Of a stretch of DNA of 64,000 nucleotides, positions 48,562-57,514 are shown piece by piece. The first letter of the stretch is position 1. Each line of letters begins with the position of its first letter. A program made the translations under genes and the position numbers. The notes beneath the pieces were generated by a model. The model made no database searches, was not told the origin of the DNA, and saw only the letters and a program-made list of their open reading frames with translations. The stretch is from Myxococcales bacterium. GTDB taxonomy: Bacteria > Myxococcota > Myxococcia > Myxococcales > JAKAPL01. The stretch lies in assembly GCA_021783235.1 (NCBI GenBank), contig JAJXUD010000017.1, positions 1 through 64,000 of the forward strand, given 5' to 3'.

Positions 48562-50739
48562 CTAGACCCGCTCGACGGAGTAGACGCCCTGGATCCGCTC
48601 GATGGCGTGGATGCAATCCTTGAGCTGCCGCAGGTCGGAGATCGCCACCTCGAACGTGTTCACCGCGCGATCGTCCCCCGTCGAGCGGCAGTTCGCCTGC
48701 GAGATGTTGACGCCCTTGGCGCCAAAGGTCGTGCTGATCTCGGCGAGCAACCCCGGCCGGTCGACGGTGAGGACGCGAACCGTCACGGGCCGCTTGAAGT
48801 CGCCCTTGACGTCCCAGCTCACGTCGACGCGCCGCTCCGGATCGGTGGAGAGCACCTTGTCGCAGGCGAGCGTATGGACGGTGATGCCGCGCCCCCGCGT
48901 GATGAAGCCGACGATGGGGTCGCCCGGCACCGGGTTGCAGCAGCGGCCGAAGCGCAAGAGCACGTCGTCGAGCCCGTTGATCTTGACCCCGCCCTTCGCC
49001 GGGCGGCCGGTCACCTTCTTCAGCATCTCGGCGATGCGGCCGACCCCGCCCTGGGGCTCGTCGTGCTCCTTCGGCTTCTCGGCGAGCTTCTCGGGCGGCA
49101 GGATCTTCGCGAGCACCTGCGCCGGCGCGACCTTGCCGTAGCCGATGGCCGCGAGCAGCCCGTCGCAGCCGTGGATGCCGAGCTCGGAGGCCGCCCCCTC
49201 GAGCTCCTTTCCCTTGAGGAGCTTGTTCAGGTTGAGCCCGTAGCGGCGGAACTCCTTGTCGAGCACCTCGCGACCGAGCTCGAGGCTCTTCTCGCGCTCC
49301 TGGTCCTTGATGTAGGCGCGAACGCGCGCCTGCGCCCTGCTCGTCCGCACGAAGGTGAGCCAGTCCTTCGAGGGGTGGCCCTGCGGCGAGGTCAGCACCT
49401 CCACCGTGTCGCCGTTCTTGAGCTTGTAGCGGAGCGGAACGATCTTCCCGTTGACCTTGGCGCCGACGCAGCGAGCCCCGACGTCGGAGTGGATCGCGTA
49501 AGCGAAGTCGACGGGAGTCGCGCCGCGCGGCAGGGAGCGCACCTCGCCCTTCGGCGTGAAGACGAAGACCTCGTCGGTGAAGAGGTCGACCTTGACCGTC
49601 TCGAGGAACTCCTTCGGGTCCTTGAGATCCTGCTGCCACTCCATGAGCTGGCGCAGCCAGGCGAACTTCTCGTCGTCCTTGCCGCCGATCCGGGAGCGCC
49701 CTTCCTTGTAGGCCCAGTGCGCCGCGATGCCCTCCTCGGCGATGCGGTGCATCTCCTCGGTGCGAATCTGGATCTCGACGCGATCGCCGAACGGCCCGAT
49801 GACCGTCGTGTGCAGCGACTGGTACATGTTCGGTTTCGGGATGGCGATGAAGTCCTTGAAGCGACCCGGCACCGGCTTCCAGAGCGAGTGAACGATGCCG
49901 AGCGCCTCGTAACAGGCGGGGAGCGCCTTGACGACGATCCGGAACGCGATGACGTCGTGGACCTGCTCGAAGGTGATCCCCTGCGCCCGCATCTTCTTGT
50001 GGATGCTGAAGAGGTGCTTCATTCGGCCGGTGACGCGCGCGTCGATGCCGTCCGCCTGCATCCGGTCCCTGATGACCTGGACCACGTCCTCGATGTAGCG
50101 CTCGCGCTCCTTGCGCTTCGCCTCGACCTTCGCGGACAGCTCGGCGTGCTCGACGGGCCGAGTGTAACGGAACGAGAGATCTTCGAGCTCCGTCTTGATC
50201 CACGAGATCCCGAGCCGGTTGGCAAGCGGCGCGTAGATGTCGAGCGTCTCCTGCGCGATCCGCTGCTGTTTCTCGGGGGCCATGTGCTCGAGCGTCCGCA
50301 TGTTGTGCGTCCGGTCGGCGAGCTTGACCAGGATGACGCGGATGTCGCGCGCCATGGCGACGATCATCTTGCGGAAGTTCTCGGCCTGTTTCTCCTCCTG
50401 GGTCACCGTCGCCGAGGCCGAGAACTGCGAGAGCTTCGTGACGCCGTCGACGAGCTGCGCGACCTCCAGGCCGAAGAGCTCCGTCAGCTCCTCGGGCGTC
50501 GCGAGCGTGTCCTCGATGGTGTCGTGGAGGAGGCCGGTGACGATGGAGGCCTCGTCGAGCTTGAGCTCCGCGAGGATTCCCGCGACCTCGAGCGGGTGGA
50601 TGAGGTACGGCTCCCCGGACTTGCGGACCTGCCCTTGGTGGACCTTCGCCGAGTAGACGTAGGCCTTCTTGATGACGTCGAGGTCGGGCGCGGGGTGATA
50701 GGCGCTCACCCGGTCGAGTATGTCGTTCAACCGCAGCAT
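48562..50739 (-). CDS. rel: Bifunctional (p)ppGpp synthetase/hydrolase Rel
   Basis: 725 residues, typical of Rel/SpoT. The HD hydrolase is intact: HPLEVAGILAEL and LLHDTIEDT (about residues 48-75), with AMARDIRVILVKLADRTHNM. The synthetase has RFKDFIAIPKPNMYQSLHTTV (about 300) and VEIQIRTEEMH. The TGS domain begins at DEVFVFTPKGEVRSLPRGATP (about 395), a zinc-finger-like region contains GRCCNPVPGDPIVGF, and the ACT domain is at the C-terminus (VLTVDRPGLLAEISTTF). It sets stringent-response alarmone levels. It stands alone, with a 159-bp upstream gap shared with the divergent FHA gene. Confidence 0.96.
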   Translation of the reverse strand: MLRLNDILDRVSAYHPAPDLDVIKKAYVYSAKVHQGQVRKSGEPYLIHPLEVAGILAELKLDEASIVTGLLHDTIEDTLATPEELTELFGLEVAQLVDGVTKLSQFSASATVTQEEKQAENFRKMIVAMARDIRVILVKLADRTHNMRTLEHMAPEKQQRIAQETLDIYAPLANRLGISWIKTELEDLSFRYTRPVEHAELSAKVEAKRKERERYIEDVVQVIRDRMQADGIDARVTGRMKHLFSIHKKMRAQGITFEQVHDVIAFRIVVKALPACYEALGIVHSLWKPVPGRFKDFIAIPKPNMYQSLHTTVIGPFGDRVEIQIRTEEMHRIAEEGIAAHWAYKEGRSRIGGKDDEKFAWLRQLMEWQQDLKDPKEFLETVKVDLFTDEVFVFTPKGEVRSLPRGATPVDFAYAIHSDVGARCVGAKVNGKIVPLRYKLKNGDTVEVLTSPQGHPSKDWLTFVRTSRAQARVRAYIKDQEREKSLELGREVLDKEFRRYGLNLNKLLKGKELEGAASELGIHGCDGLLAAIGYGKVAPAQVLAKILPPEKLAEKPKEHDEPQGGVGRIAEMLKKVTGRPAKGGVKINGLDDVLLRFGRCCNPVPGDPIVGFITRGRGITVHTLACDKVLSTDPERRVDVSWDVKGDFKRPVTVRVLTVDRPGLLAEISTTFGAKGVNISQANCRSTGDDRAVNTFEVAISDLRQLKDCIHAIERIQGVYSVERV

Positions 50740-50898
50740 CGTTGGGCCCGAGCGGCGGATCCGGGCCGTCGCCTCGCTTCTGTATCGATGCTAACGCGCT
50801 GCGCCCTGGCCGCGCAACCGAGACGCTCCGCGTCACGACGGCGAGGCGCTCCTCGAGACCTGGACCTCGGCTGGGCCCTCCGAGTAGATTGCGAAGCC

Positions 50899-52113
50899 AT
50901 GTCGGTCTGCGCCTCTTGCGGCCGTTCCCTCCCCTGCGGCTGTCCCTCGCCGCGTCGATCCGAGAGCGCGCTCAGCGCGCGCTTCGGGGCGGTCTGTCCG
51001 TCGTGCGACGCCTATAACGCCGCGGCCCAGTCAGACTGCGTCCAGTGCGGCGGGTCGCTCGATGCGCCGGAGGCCGCCTCGGGCCAGGCGAGCGCCCCCG
51101 CGGCGACGCCCCCCACGCTCGAGGCGACGCGCATCTCGAAGGCGCCGACTCCCCCGACGCGCCCCGAGGCCCGCGACCTCTCGACGGCGCGGACCCTGCT
51201 GGTTCCCGCGGAAGAGATGCTCGGCCAGGAGAGCGCGCCGCCCGCGGGGACGGAGGCCGCGCCGCTGCTCTTGACGACGCCCGCCCAGGCAGCGCCGGCC
51301 GCTTCGCCCGCACCGGTCCTCCTCACCCGGCCTGCCGCCTCGCCGACGGCCTGCCCCCGCTGCGGCGGAGAGAACGCCCCCGACTACCACTTCTGCGGCG
51401 CTTGTGGCGCGCCGCTCGCGGCACCCAAAGCCGCCGCGGGGGCGCCCGGCCCGGCGGCACCACTCGCCCCCGGCCGCGCGGCGCTGCGCGTGCTCCGAGG
51501 AGATCGACTCGGCCAGAGCCTTCCCGTCGGGCTCGAGATGGTCGTCGGCCGCGGCAACTGCGAGCTCTCCTTCCCGCGCGATCCCTTCCTCGCCCCGGCC
51601 CACTGCACCCTCTCCTTCAAGAGCGGCCGGCTGGTCGTCCGGGACACCGGTGCCGCTTCCGGGACCTTCGTCCGCATCCGGGAGGAGGAGCCGCTCGCCC
51701 CGGGCGACTACTTCTCGATCGGCGATCACCTCCTCCGCTTCCTGGGCGGACAGCCGCTCCCGCTCACCACCGACGACGGCACCCAGCTCTTCGGGGGACC
51801 TCGGCCCCCCCCGGAGGCCGTGCAGATCGAGGAGATCCACGAGGGGCTGCTCCCCGGCCGGGCCTGCGTGCGCCTCGGGCCCGCCATCGTCTTCGGGCGG
51901 GAGGAGAGCTGCCACGTCTCCTTCCCCGGCGACCGGTTCGTCTCGAGCCGCCACTGCCAGCTCACCGTGGGGGTCGGCGGGCGGGCTAAAATCAAGGATC
52001 TCGGGAGCACCAACGGGACCTTTCGGAAGATCCCGGCCGGAGAAGAGCGAGAGCTTTTCCGCGGCGATTGCCTGCGCGTGGGCGGCCAGGTGCTCCAGCT
52101 CGTCGAGGTCTGA
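50899..52113 (+). CDS. Zinc-ribbon and double FHA domain protein
   Basis: 404 residues from the ATG at 50899. The N-terminus carries three Cys knuckle pairs: CASCG (4-8), CPSCDAYN with DCVQCG (about 33-52), and CPRCGGE with HFCGACGAPL (about 152-175). The linker between the second and third is Pro/Ala-rich. Two FHA domains follow. The first (about 200-285) has a diverged phosphothreonine site (VVGRGNCEL then APAHC). The second (about 315-400) has the consensus FGREESCHVSFPGD, SSRHC and GSTNGTFRKI. FHA domains read phosphothreonine marks, so a target of a Hanks-type kinase, such as the one 3 kb away, is a reasonable but unproven partner. It faces the other FHA gene. Confidence 0.85.
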   Translation: MSVCASCGRSLPCGCPSPRRSESALSARFGAVCPSCDAYNAAAQSDCVQCGGSLDAPEAASGQASAPAATPPTLEATRISKAPTPPTRPEARDLSTARTLLVPAEEMLGQESAPPAGTEAAPLLLTTPAQAAPAASPAPVLLTRPAASPTACPRCGGENAPDYHFCGACGAPLAAPKAAAGAPGPAAPLAPGRAALRVLRGDRLGQSLPVGLEMVVGRGNCELSFPRDPFLAPAHCTLSFKSGRLVVRDTGAASGTFVRIREEEPLAPGDYFSIGDHLLRFLGGQPLPLTTDDGTQLFGGPRPPPEAVQIEEIHEGLLPGRACVRLGPAIVFGREESCHVSFPGDRFVSSRHCQLTVGVGGRAKIKDLGSTNGTFRKIPAGEERELFRGDCLRVGGQVLQLVEV

Positions 52114-52150
52114 GATCGGGGACTCCCCGCGGCGCCTCGCGTGCAGCGGG

Positions 52151-52810
52151 TTATGCCAGCGGGACGGCCTCGTAGCGGAGCTGCTCGTTGCCGACGAGGA
52201 GCTGGTCCCCCGAGCGGAGCTCCTGCTCGCCCCGGATCCGAACGAAGGTGCCGTTGGCGGATCCGAGATCCCGCAGGGTCGCCTGCTCTCCCTGCACCGA
52301 GAGGATGCAGTGGCGGCTCGAGATCGCGAGGTCGCCAGGGAACGTCATGGCGCCCTCCTCCCGCCCGAGGAGGTAGTCGCCGTCGACGAGCGGCAACGCG
52401 TCGCCGGCCATCCCGCCCTCGAGCCGCTGGACGAGCCGAAAGCGATGGCCCTGGGCGGGCGAGCCCCAGATGCGGCCGCCGCTTTTGCCTTGGCCCGGCG
52501 GCGGTAGCCCCTCGAGACGAAGGAGCTGGCGCCCGATCCGGATCTCATCCCCGGCCCGGAGGACGGTGGGCGCCGAGAGCCGAGCGAAGACGCCGTTGGC
52601 GCTGCCGAGGTCGATGATCCAGACCGAGGCGCCCACGACGAACTGCGCGTGTCGCGGGCTGACCGAGGGGTCGTCTAGGCGCAGCGTCGCCTCGGCCGCC
52701 CGCCCGCAGATGAACTCGCCGGCGGGGAGTTCGAGGTAGCTCGCCTCCCGCCCCCCGGCCGGGATGACGCGAAGTCGGTGCGACAACAGGGTCCTCGCCG
52801 ATTCGGGCAT
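52151..52810 (-). CDS. Double FHA domain protein
   Basis: 219 residues that consist almost wholly of two FHA domains. The first (about 20-100) has CGRAAEATLRL, SPRHAQF and GSANGVFARL. The second (about 140-219) has LGREEGAMTFPGDLAISSRHC and GSANGTFVRI. The second is closely similar to the second FHA domain of the convergent gene, including the FPGD and SSRHC blocks, suggesting duplication followed by inversion. There are no zinc ribbons and no transmembrane helix. It is convergent with the other FHA gene (37-bp gap) and lies 32 bp after the beta-helix membrane protein in the sigma operon direction. Confidence 0.85.
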   Translation of the reverse strand: MPESARTLLSHRLRVIPAGGREASYLELPAGEFICGRAAEATLRLDDPSVSPRHAQFVVGASVWIIDLGSANGVFARLSAPTVLRAGDEIRIGRQLLRLEGLPPPGQGKSGGRIWGSPAQGHRFRLVQRLEGGMAGDALPLVDGDYLLGREEGAMTFPGDLAISSRHCILSVQGEQATLRDLGSANGTFVRIRGEQELRSGDQLLVGNEQLRYEAVPLA

Positions 52811-52842
52811 GCCCGCTCAGATACCGGCCGCGCGGGAGCCGG

Positions 52843-53856
52843 TCAAGCCGCGAGGGGGGGCGGCGAGGCCGGAAGGCCGCCTGGCGGGGAGGCGTGCCGG
52901 CCGAGCCTCGTGCGCAGCGCGGCGCCGAAGACCCAGAGCCAGGCGCAAAAGCCGGCGAGCGGGCCGAGCAGCGGGATGGCCGTCAGGAGCGTGAGCAGGA
53001 GCGTCCCGAGCGCGAGCTGCACCGTCGGGCTCCCGTTCCCCCACGGGAGCGCCCGCCCCACCGCGAGCGCGAGCGCCGCGAACCCGAATGCGCCGACCGC
53101 GGCGACCCCGAGCAGTTCCAGCAACGCGAGCGGAATGCCGACCAGGGTGACGACGAACAGAATCCCCAGCAGCGGAAGGGCGAGAACCGAGGCGAACCCG
53201 AGGGCAATCGACGCGCCCGGCCGGCGTGGCAGTTCGCCCACCAGGGCCTCGAGCCGCTGCGGCCAGAAGGCGTGGCTGACGAGCGCGAGGCAGAAGAAGA
53301 CGAGGAAGCGGGCGAGCGCCGACCAGAGCAAGACGAACGGGGAGAGCAGCGCCCCGAGGCCGAGGAGCCCGAGCGAGGCCGGCTCGATCCAGCGCAGACC
53401 GGGGCCCAGGCTCACGCTGTCGTGGCCCACCCGCCCCCCCGAATCGACCGCGACCTCGCCGCCGAGGCCGGTGGCGTCGCGGCCCACCGAAGCGCCCGCC
53501 GCGACCCGCACCCCTCCCCCGACGGCGGTCGCGTCCCGCTCCACCCGGGCGCCCGGGTCGAGGACGACCGAGCCACCGACGGCCGTCGCCTCGCGGACCG
53601 TGGCGTTCCGGTCGAGGTGAACGTTGCCGCCGAGCGCGGTGACGTCCCGCGCCATTGCGCCGGCCTCGAGCTCGACGTTGCCGTGCATCGCGGTGACGTC
53701 CCGGACCTCGGTGCCAGCCGGCACGACCACGTCCCCGGTGGCAGTCCGGTCGGCCGCCCCGCCGGAGTGGACGTCGGCGTGGACCCCGGAGCTCGGCCCG
53801 ACGTCGATGCGCACCGCCGGCGCGGCGAGGAGAAGCGAGAGGGAGAGCAGGATCAT
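52843..53856 (-). CDS. Membrane protein with beta-helix-like polymer-forming ectodomain
   Basis: 337 residues. After a signal peptide-like N-terminus (LLSLSLLLAAPAV), residues 35-150 consist of repeated turns such as GNVELEAGAMARDVTALGG, GNVHLDRNATVREATAVGG and GSVVLDPGARVERDATAVGG, each ending in GG. This is the pattern of bactofilin-like right-handed beta-helices. Four to five transmembrane helices follow (for example LGLLGLGALLSPFVLLWSAL, VLALPLLGILFVVTLVGI). It is the third gene of an operon with an ECF sigma factor and its anti-sigma factor (ATGA overlap at 53853-53856) and may respond to, or sense, envelope stress. This role is inferred from context. Confidence 0.75.
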   Translation of the reverse strand: MILLSLSLLLAAPAVRIDVGPSSGVHADVHSGGAADRTATGDVVVPAGTEVRDVTAMHGNVELEAGAMARDVTALGGNVHLDRNATVREATAVGGSVVLDPGARVERDATAVGGGVRVAAGASVGRDATGLGGEVAVDSGGRVGHDSVSLGPGLRWIEPASLGLLGLGALLSPFVLLWSALARFLVFFCLALVSHAFWPQRLEALVGELPRRPGASIALGFASVLALPLLGILFVVTLVGIPLALLELLGVAAVGAFGFAALALAVGRALPWGNGSPTVQLALGTLLLTLLTAIPLLGPLAGFCAWLWVFGAALRTRLGRHASPPGGLPASPPPLAA

Positions 53857-54353
53857 GGACGGCTCCTTTCGAGGGGCGGCTGAGCGAGGCGGTGGAGCGC
53901 GAGTGACCCGATGAGCGGCGCGAGGCCGAGCGCGAGCAAGGGGCCGACCCCGAGGGCGCCCGAGAGGGCCCCGAGGACGCTGCCCGCGACGCGGGAGAAC
54001 AGGAGCGCCCCCAGCACGGCCGTGGCCAGGGGCCGGACGAGGCCGCAGAGGAGCCCCACCGTCGCGGCCGAAGGCGCGGTCCAGAGGAGCCCCCCGAGCG
54101 CGACCGAGAGACAGAGCGCCGCGACGGCGGCACCCGCGCGACGGCTGCGGCGGCGCGATTCGATCCGGGCGGCGACGCCCTCGGCGAAGCCGGGCGGCAG
54201 CGGCGGCCGGCCGAGCATGGCGAGCGCGCGGCCGATCCCGCGGTAGCCTTCGACGAGCGCCGCGCAGTCGGGGCAGCTGCCGAGGTGCTCGCCGGGCGCC
54301 TCGGCGCCGAAGGCGATGGCCTGCGCGCGCGCGTCTTCCAGGTGCCCCGTCAT
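53853..54353 (-). CDS. Membrane-bound anti-sigma factor with zinc-binding domain
   Basis: 166 residues from the ATG at 54353 that overlaps the sigma-factor stop as ATGA. The N-terminal domain has EHLGSCPDCAAL (HxxxCxxC, about residue 28), the zinc-binding anti-sigma motif. An Arg-rich helix and two or three transmembrane segments follow (AGAAVAALCLSVALGGLLW, SAATVGLLCGLVRPLATAVLG, GPLLALGLAPLIGSLAL). It should hold the co-encoded ECF sigma factor at the inner membrane until a signal frees it. The signal is not known. Confidence 0.85.
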   Translation of the reverse strand: MTGHLEDARAQAIAFGAEAPGEHLGSCPDCAALVEGYRGIGRALAMLGRPPLPPGFAEGVAARIESRRRSRRAGAAVAALCLSVALGGLLWTAPSAATVGLLCGLVRPLATAVLGALLFSRVAGSVLGALSGALGVGPLLALGLAPLIGSLALHRLAQPPLERSRP

Positions 54354-54949
54354 CTCGCCTCCTCGAGCTCCTCCCGCAGCCGGTGGCGACCGCGGTGAAG
54401 CCACGTCAGCACCGTGCCGTGCGGCACGCCCAGCACCGCCGCGACCTCGCGGGTCGGCAGCTGCTCCATGTGATGGAGGACGAGCGCCTCGCGCTGCGGC
54501 TCCGGCAGCCGCGCGAGCGCGGACCAGAGCGCCCGGCCTGCCTCCGCTCCGGCGAGCGCCTCGTCGGCTGGACGGACGGGATCGACGAGATCGACCTCGG
54601 CTGCCGCCGGGGCCACGGCCCGACGGGCCGCCCGGCGCCGCAGGGCGTCGAGGCAGTGGTTGCGAGCGATCCGAAGCAGCCATGGGAGGAAGGGGAGCGC
54701 GCCGTCATAGGAGGAGAGCGCCTCGTACGCCCGGGCGAACGCCTCCTGCGCGGCATCGCGGGCCTCCTCGGAATCGGCGAGCAGCCGCCGGCAGAGGGCG
54801 TGGACGCGGGCGCCGTGCCGCTGGACCAGCCGGCCAAACGCGCCCGGGTCGCCCCGCGCCGCGGCGGCGGCCCAGCCTTCGTCGGATGCGGGCGGCTCGG
54901 GGACCAAGGCCCGGGAGCATAGGAGGACGCTCGGGAAGGCGGCAACCAT
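54350..54949 (-). CDS. ECF-family RNA polymerase sigma factor
   Basis: 199 residues from the ATG at 54949, supported by AAGGAG nearby; a longer frame to 55066 is disfavoured. Region 2 (about residues 30-100) contains FGRLVQRHGARVHALCRRLL, then DAAQEAFARAYEALSSY and LPFLPWLLRIARNHCLDALR. Region 4 (about 140-195) contains LPEPQREALVLHHMEQLPTREVA and VLGVPHGTVLTWLHRGRHRLR. This is the layout of RpoE-like ECF sigma factors. The operon includes the anti-sigma factor and a beta-helix membrane protein. It is divergent from the Ser/Thr kinase gene with 79 bp between starts. Confidence 0.92.
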   Translation of the reverse strand: MVAAFPSVLLCSRALVPEPPASDEGWAAAAARGDPGAFGRLVQRHGARVHALCRRLLADSEEARDAAQEAFARAYEALSSYDGALPFLPWLLRIARNHCLDALRRRAARRAVAPAAAEVDLVDPVRPADEALAGAEAGRALWSALARLPEPQREALVLHHMEQLPTREVAAVLGVPHGTVLTWLHRGRHRLREELEEAR

Positions 54950-55028
54950 GCCGCTCCTTACGCACGAGCCCCGGCGCCGATTTCGCCCCGCGTCGCCGGC
55001 GGGCCGTCTCGTGCTACAAGGGGTTGGA

Positions 55029-56345
55029 ATGACGGGAGAGCTGACGCCCGGGAACCGCTCGGACACGGCGAGGTCGATCGACCCCTACCTCGGCCGTGTC
55101 TTCGTCGGGAAGTACCGGATCGACCGGCTCGTCGGCGAAGGGGGGATGGGGCGAGTCTACGAGGCGCGGCAGCTCGCGCTCGACAAGATCGTCTGCCTCA
55201 AGGTCGTGCGGCGGGAGCTCGCGGACGACGAGACCCAGGCCCGCTTCCAGCGCGAGGCGCGCGCCGCCAGCCGGCTGAACCACCCGAACAGCATCCAGGT
55301 GCTCGACTTCGGGGCCGGCGAAGAGGGTGAGCTCTACCTCGTCATGGAGTACGTCGACGGGCGAGACCTCCAGCAGCTCTCGGCCGAGGCCGCGCCGATG
55401 CCCGAACCGCGAGTCTGCCACCTGATGGCCCAGGTGCTCGACGCGCTCACCGAGGCGCACTCACGGATGGTGGTCCACCGCGACCTGAAGCCCGAGAACA
55501 TCATGGTGACGTCGCTTCGCGGCGACCCGGATTTCGTGAAGGTGCTCGATTTCGGAATCGCGACGATTCAAGACGGCAAGTCGAGGATCACCCGGGCCGG
55601 GGTGGTCTTCGGAACTCCCGAGTACCTCTCTCCCGAGCAGGCGCGCGGCGAGGAGCTGGACGGCCGAAGCGATGTCTACTCGGCAGGCGTCATCCTCTAC
55701 CAGCTCGTCACGGGTCGGCTCCCGTTCCAGTCCACCACCCCGATGGGCTATGTGCTCAAGCACGCGCAGGAGCCGCCGCTGCCGCCGCGCCAGGCGCTTC
55801 CAACCCTCTCTCCGGCGATGGAGAGCCTCATCGAGCGGGCGCTGTCCAAGCGACGAGAGGAGCGTCCCGTCTCGGCGTCAGCGATGCGCGACGAACTCCT
55901 CGCCATCGGCCGGGCGGAGGAGGTGGGCACCGTCGCCTTGGCGGCGAAGCCCCGCTCGCCTCGCCGGGCCACCCCCGTGCTCGCCGGCGCGCTCTTCGCG
56001 ACGGCGCTGCTCGCGGGGGCGTTTTGGCTGGCACGGGACCGCCCGAGGGAGGCGCGGGCGGTCTCAGGGAATCCCGCAGCGCGGCCGGACAATCTCTCGA
56101 GCTTCCTCGCGAAGGCCGACGCGGCGTTCCAGGCGGAGCGCTACGACGAAGCGCTCGCCGCCTACGCGCGGGCCGCGAGGCTCCCTTCCGCGCCCGCAAT
56201 GGTCGAGAAGAAGATTGGCCTCTGCTACCAGCTGAAGGGGGACCGGGCATCGGCCGCCGCTCACTACGGGCGCTACGTCGGCTCGACGCCCACGCCGCCC
56301 GACGCCGATCAGATCCGTCGCCTCATCGCGCAGCTCGAACGCTGA
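55029..56345 (+). CDS. Hanks-type Ser/Thr protein kinase with membrane anchor and TPR
   Basis: 438 residues from the ATG at 55029; the frame upstream is not coding-like. The kinase domain (about residues 27-290) is complete: Gly loop GEGGMGRVYEA, VAIK-type Lys in VCLKVV, catalytic HRDLKPEN, DFGIA and GTPEYLSPEQARG. One transmembrane helix follows (ATPVLAGALFATALLAGAF, about 325), then a periplasmic TPR-like stretch (SFLAKADAAFQAERYDEALAAYARAA and a second unit with YQLKGDRASAAAHYGRYV). It presumably senses envelope conditions and phosphorylates cytoplasmic targets, with the nearby FHA proteins as candidate readers. Its last 37 bp overlap the convergent lipoprotein gene. Confidence 0.93.
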   Translation: MTGELTPGNRSDTARSIDPYLGRVFVGKYRIDRLVGEGGMGRVYEARQLALDKIVCLKVVRRELADDETQARFQREARAASRLNHPNSIQVLDFGAGEEGELYLVMEYVDGRDLQQLSAEAAPMPEPRVCHLMAQVLDALTEAHSRMVVHRDLKPENIMVTSLRGDPDFVKVLDFGIATIQDGKSRITRAGVVFGTPEYLSPEQARGEELDGRSDVYSAGVILYQLVTGRLPFQSTTPMGYVLKHAQEPPLPPRQALPTLSPAMESLIERALSKRREERPVSASAMRDELLAIGRAEEVGTVALAAKPRSPRRATPVLAGALFATALLAGAFWLARDRPREARAVSGNPAARPDNLSSFLAKADAAFQAERYDEALAAYARAARLPSAPAMVEKKIGLCYQLKGDRASAAAHYGRYVGSTPTPPDADQIRRLIAQLER

Positions 56346-57112
56346 AGCGAGGCGTCGGTGGCGCCCGGGGCGGGCCGCGCCGAGGCCGGCGGCGTCGCGT
56401 TCGCAGGCGGCGTCGCGTTCGCGGGCGGCGGCGGAGTTTCCGGCGGGGGCGGAGGCTCGTAACTGGGCGGCGGCTCGGGCGGTCGGGGCGCTGGCTCCGG
56501 GGATTCCATTCCCGGAGCCGGGCCGTCCGGCGACTCCCCTTCGGGTAGAGCTTGCTCCTCCACGTCGACGTCGATCGGCGGCAACTCGTAGCGGACGACG
56601 GTCACGCCCGACCGCTTCGCCTTCACGAGGGCGGAGGGGCGCGGGAGGCTGCGGACCCGCATCACCCGGCGGTCGGGCGTCCGGGCGAGGAAATCCATCG
56701 TCGTCTCACCGACTCCCACCGAGGTGGCGGCGCAGCTCCGGCAGGTGACCGTGAGCGCGGTCCCAACCGCGTCTCCCTCCTCGACGCTGACCGGACGGCC
56801 GCAGGCGGGGGTGACGCAGAACGTCGCCGGCCGAGGGACCTTGCGTGCGACCCAGAAGCGGCCGTGCATCCCCGTCAGGACGCTCGAGAAGCCCGGCTCG
56901 TCGAGGGCGGGAAAGCGATCCGGCCAGTGGACGTGGACGCGGACGAAGGGGAGAGGCTGCTTGGTCTTCGAGTCGACCACCTGGCCGGCGACGATGTACT
57001 CGACGGCGCTCGGGGCGTGGACGCAGCCGGCCGAGACGGCGGCGAGGACTGCGCACGAGAGCAGAGCACGCGGCACGGAAGAGCAGACGGATGAGCGGGT
57101 CGACGGATTCAA
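56309..57112 (-). CDS. Lipoprotein with carboxypeptidase-regulatory-like domain and Pro-rich tail
   Basis: 267 residues from the TTG at 57112, which has GGGGAGGG about 7 nt upstream; GTG 57073 is an alternative. Lipobox SAGC (about residue 30) begins a beta-sandwich, YIVAGQVVDSKTKQPLPFVR, with GMHGRFWVA, as in CarboxypepD_reg modules. It includes the Cys pairs CVTPACG and CRSC. The second half is a Pro/Glu spacer (EPPPSYEPPPPPETPPPP) with degenerate ANATPP repeats. The 3' end overlaps the kinase gene by 37 bp. It probably spans or decorates the periplasm or cell surface. The function is unknown. Confidence 0.7.
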   Translation of the reverse strand: MNPSTRSSVCSSVPRALLSCAVLAAVSAGCVHAPSAVEYIVAGQVVDSKTKQPLPFVRVHVHWPDRFPALDEPGFSSVLTGMHGRFWVARKVPRPATFCVTPACGRPVSVEEGDAVGTALTVTCRSCAATSVGVGETTMDFLARTPDRRVMRVRSLPRPSALVKAKRSGVTVVRYELPPIDVDVEEQALPEGESPDGPAPGMESPEPAPRPPEPPPSYEPPPPPETPPPPANATPPANATPPASARPAPGATDASLQRSSCAMRRRI

Positions 57113-57142
57113 CCAGACGCCCTCCCCGTCCCGCGTCGGGGC

Positions 57143-57514
57143 TCAGCCGTAGCTCTTCTCCTTCTTTTCCTGCTCCTCCTTGCAACGGATGCAGAGGGTC
57201 GTGACGGGACGGGCCTCGAGCCGCTTGAGGGAGATCTCGTCCTCGCACCGCTCACAGGTCCCGAAGGTACCATTCTCGATCCGCTGCAGCGCCCGGTCGA
57301 TCTTCTTCAGGAGGAACTTCTCCCGATCGCGCAGGCGGAAGATCATCGACTGGCTGTATTCGGAGCTCGCGAGATCGATCTCGTCCGGGAGGTCGTCGGT
57401 GTCGAAGTTCGACTCCTCCATCAGGGTCTTGCGGGCGTTCACGAGCAACGCGCGCTTGCTCTCTTCGAGCATCTTCTTGAACTTCTTGACGTCTTTTTGG
57501 TTCAAGGGATTCAA
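57143..57514 (-). CDS. dksA: DksA/TraR-family zinc-finger regulator
   Basis: 123 residues from a TTG (an in-frame TTG at 57505 also exists). The coiled-coil N-terminus (DVKKFKKMLEESKRALLVNA) contains the acidic tip in SNFDTDDLPDEIDLAS, where DksA carries the Asp residues that reach the polymerase secondary channel. The zinc finger is CERCEDEISLKRLEARPV then CIRC (CxxC-x17-CxxC), complete. It modulates transcription with ppGpp, and the rel gene lies 7 kb away. It is divergent from the RHH operon with 269 bp between starts. Confidence 0.93.
   Translation of the reverse strand: MNPLNQKDVKKFKKMLEESKRALLVNARKTLMEESNFDTDDLPDEIDLASSEYSQSMIFRLRDREKFLLKKIDRALQRIENGTFGTCERCEDEISLKRLEARPVTTLCIRCKEEQEKKEKSYG

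Noticed and set aside
47959-50898. Plus-strand extension of the FHA gene by 980 codons
   Set aside because: It runs antisense through rel and the Cys-cluster gene; the ATG at 50899 starts directly before the first zinc knuckle.
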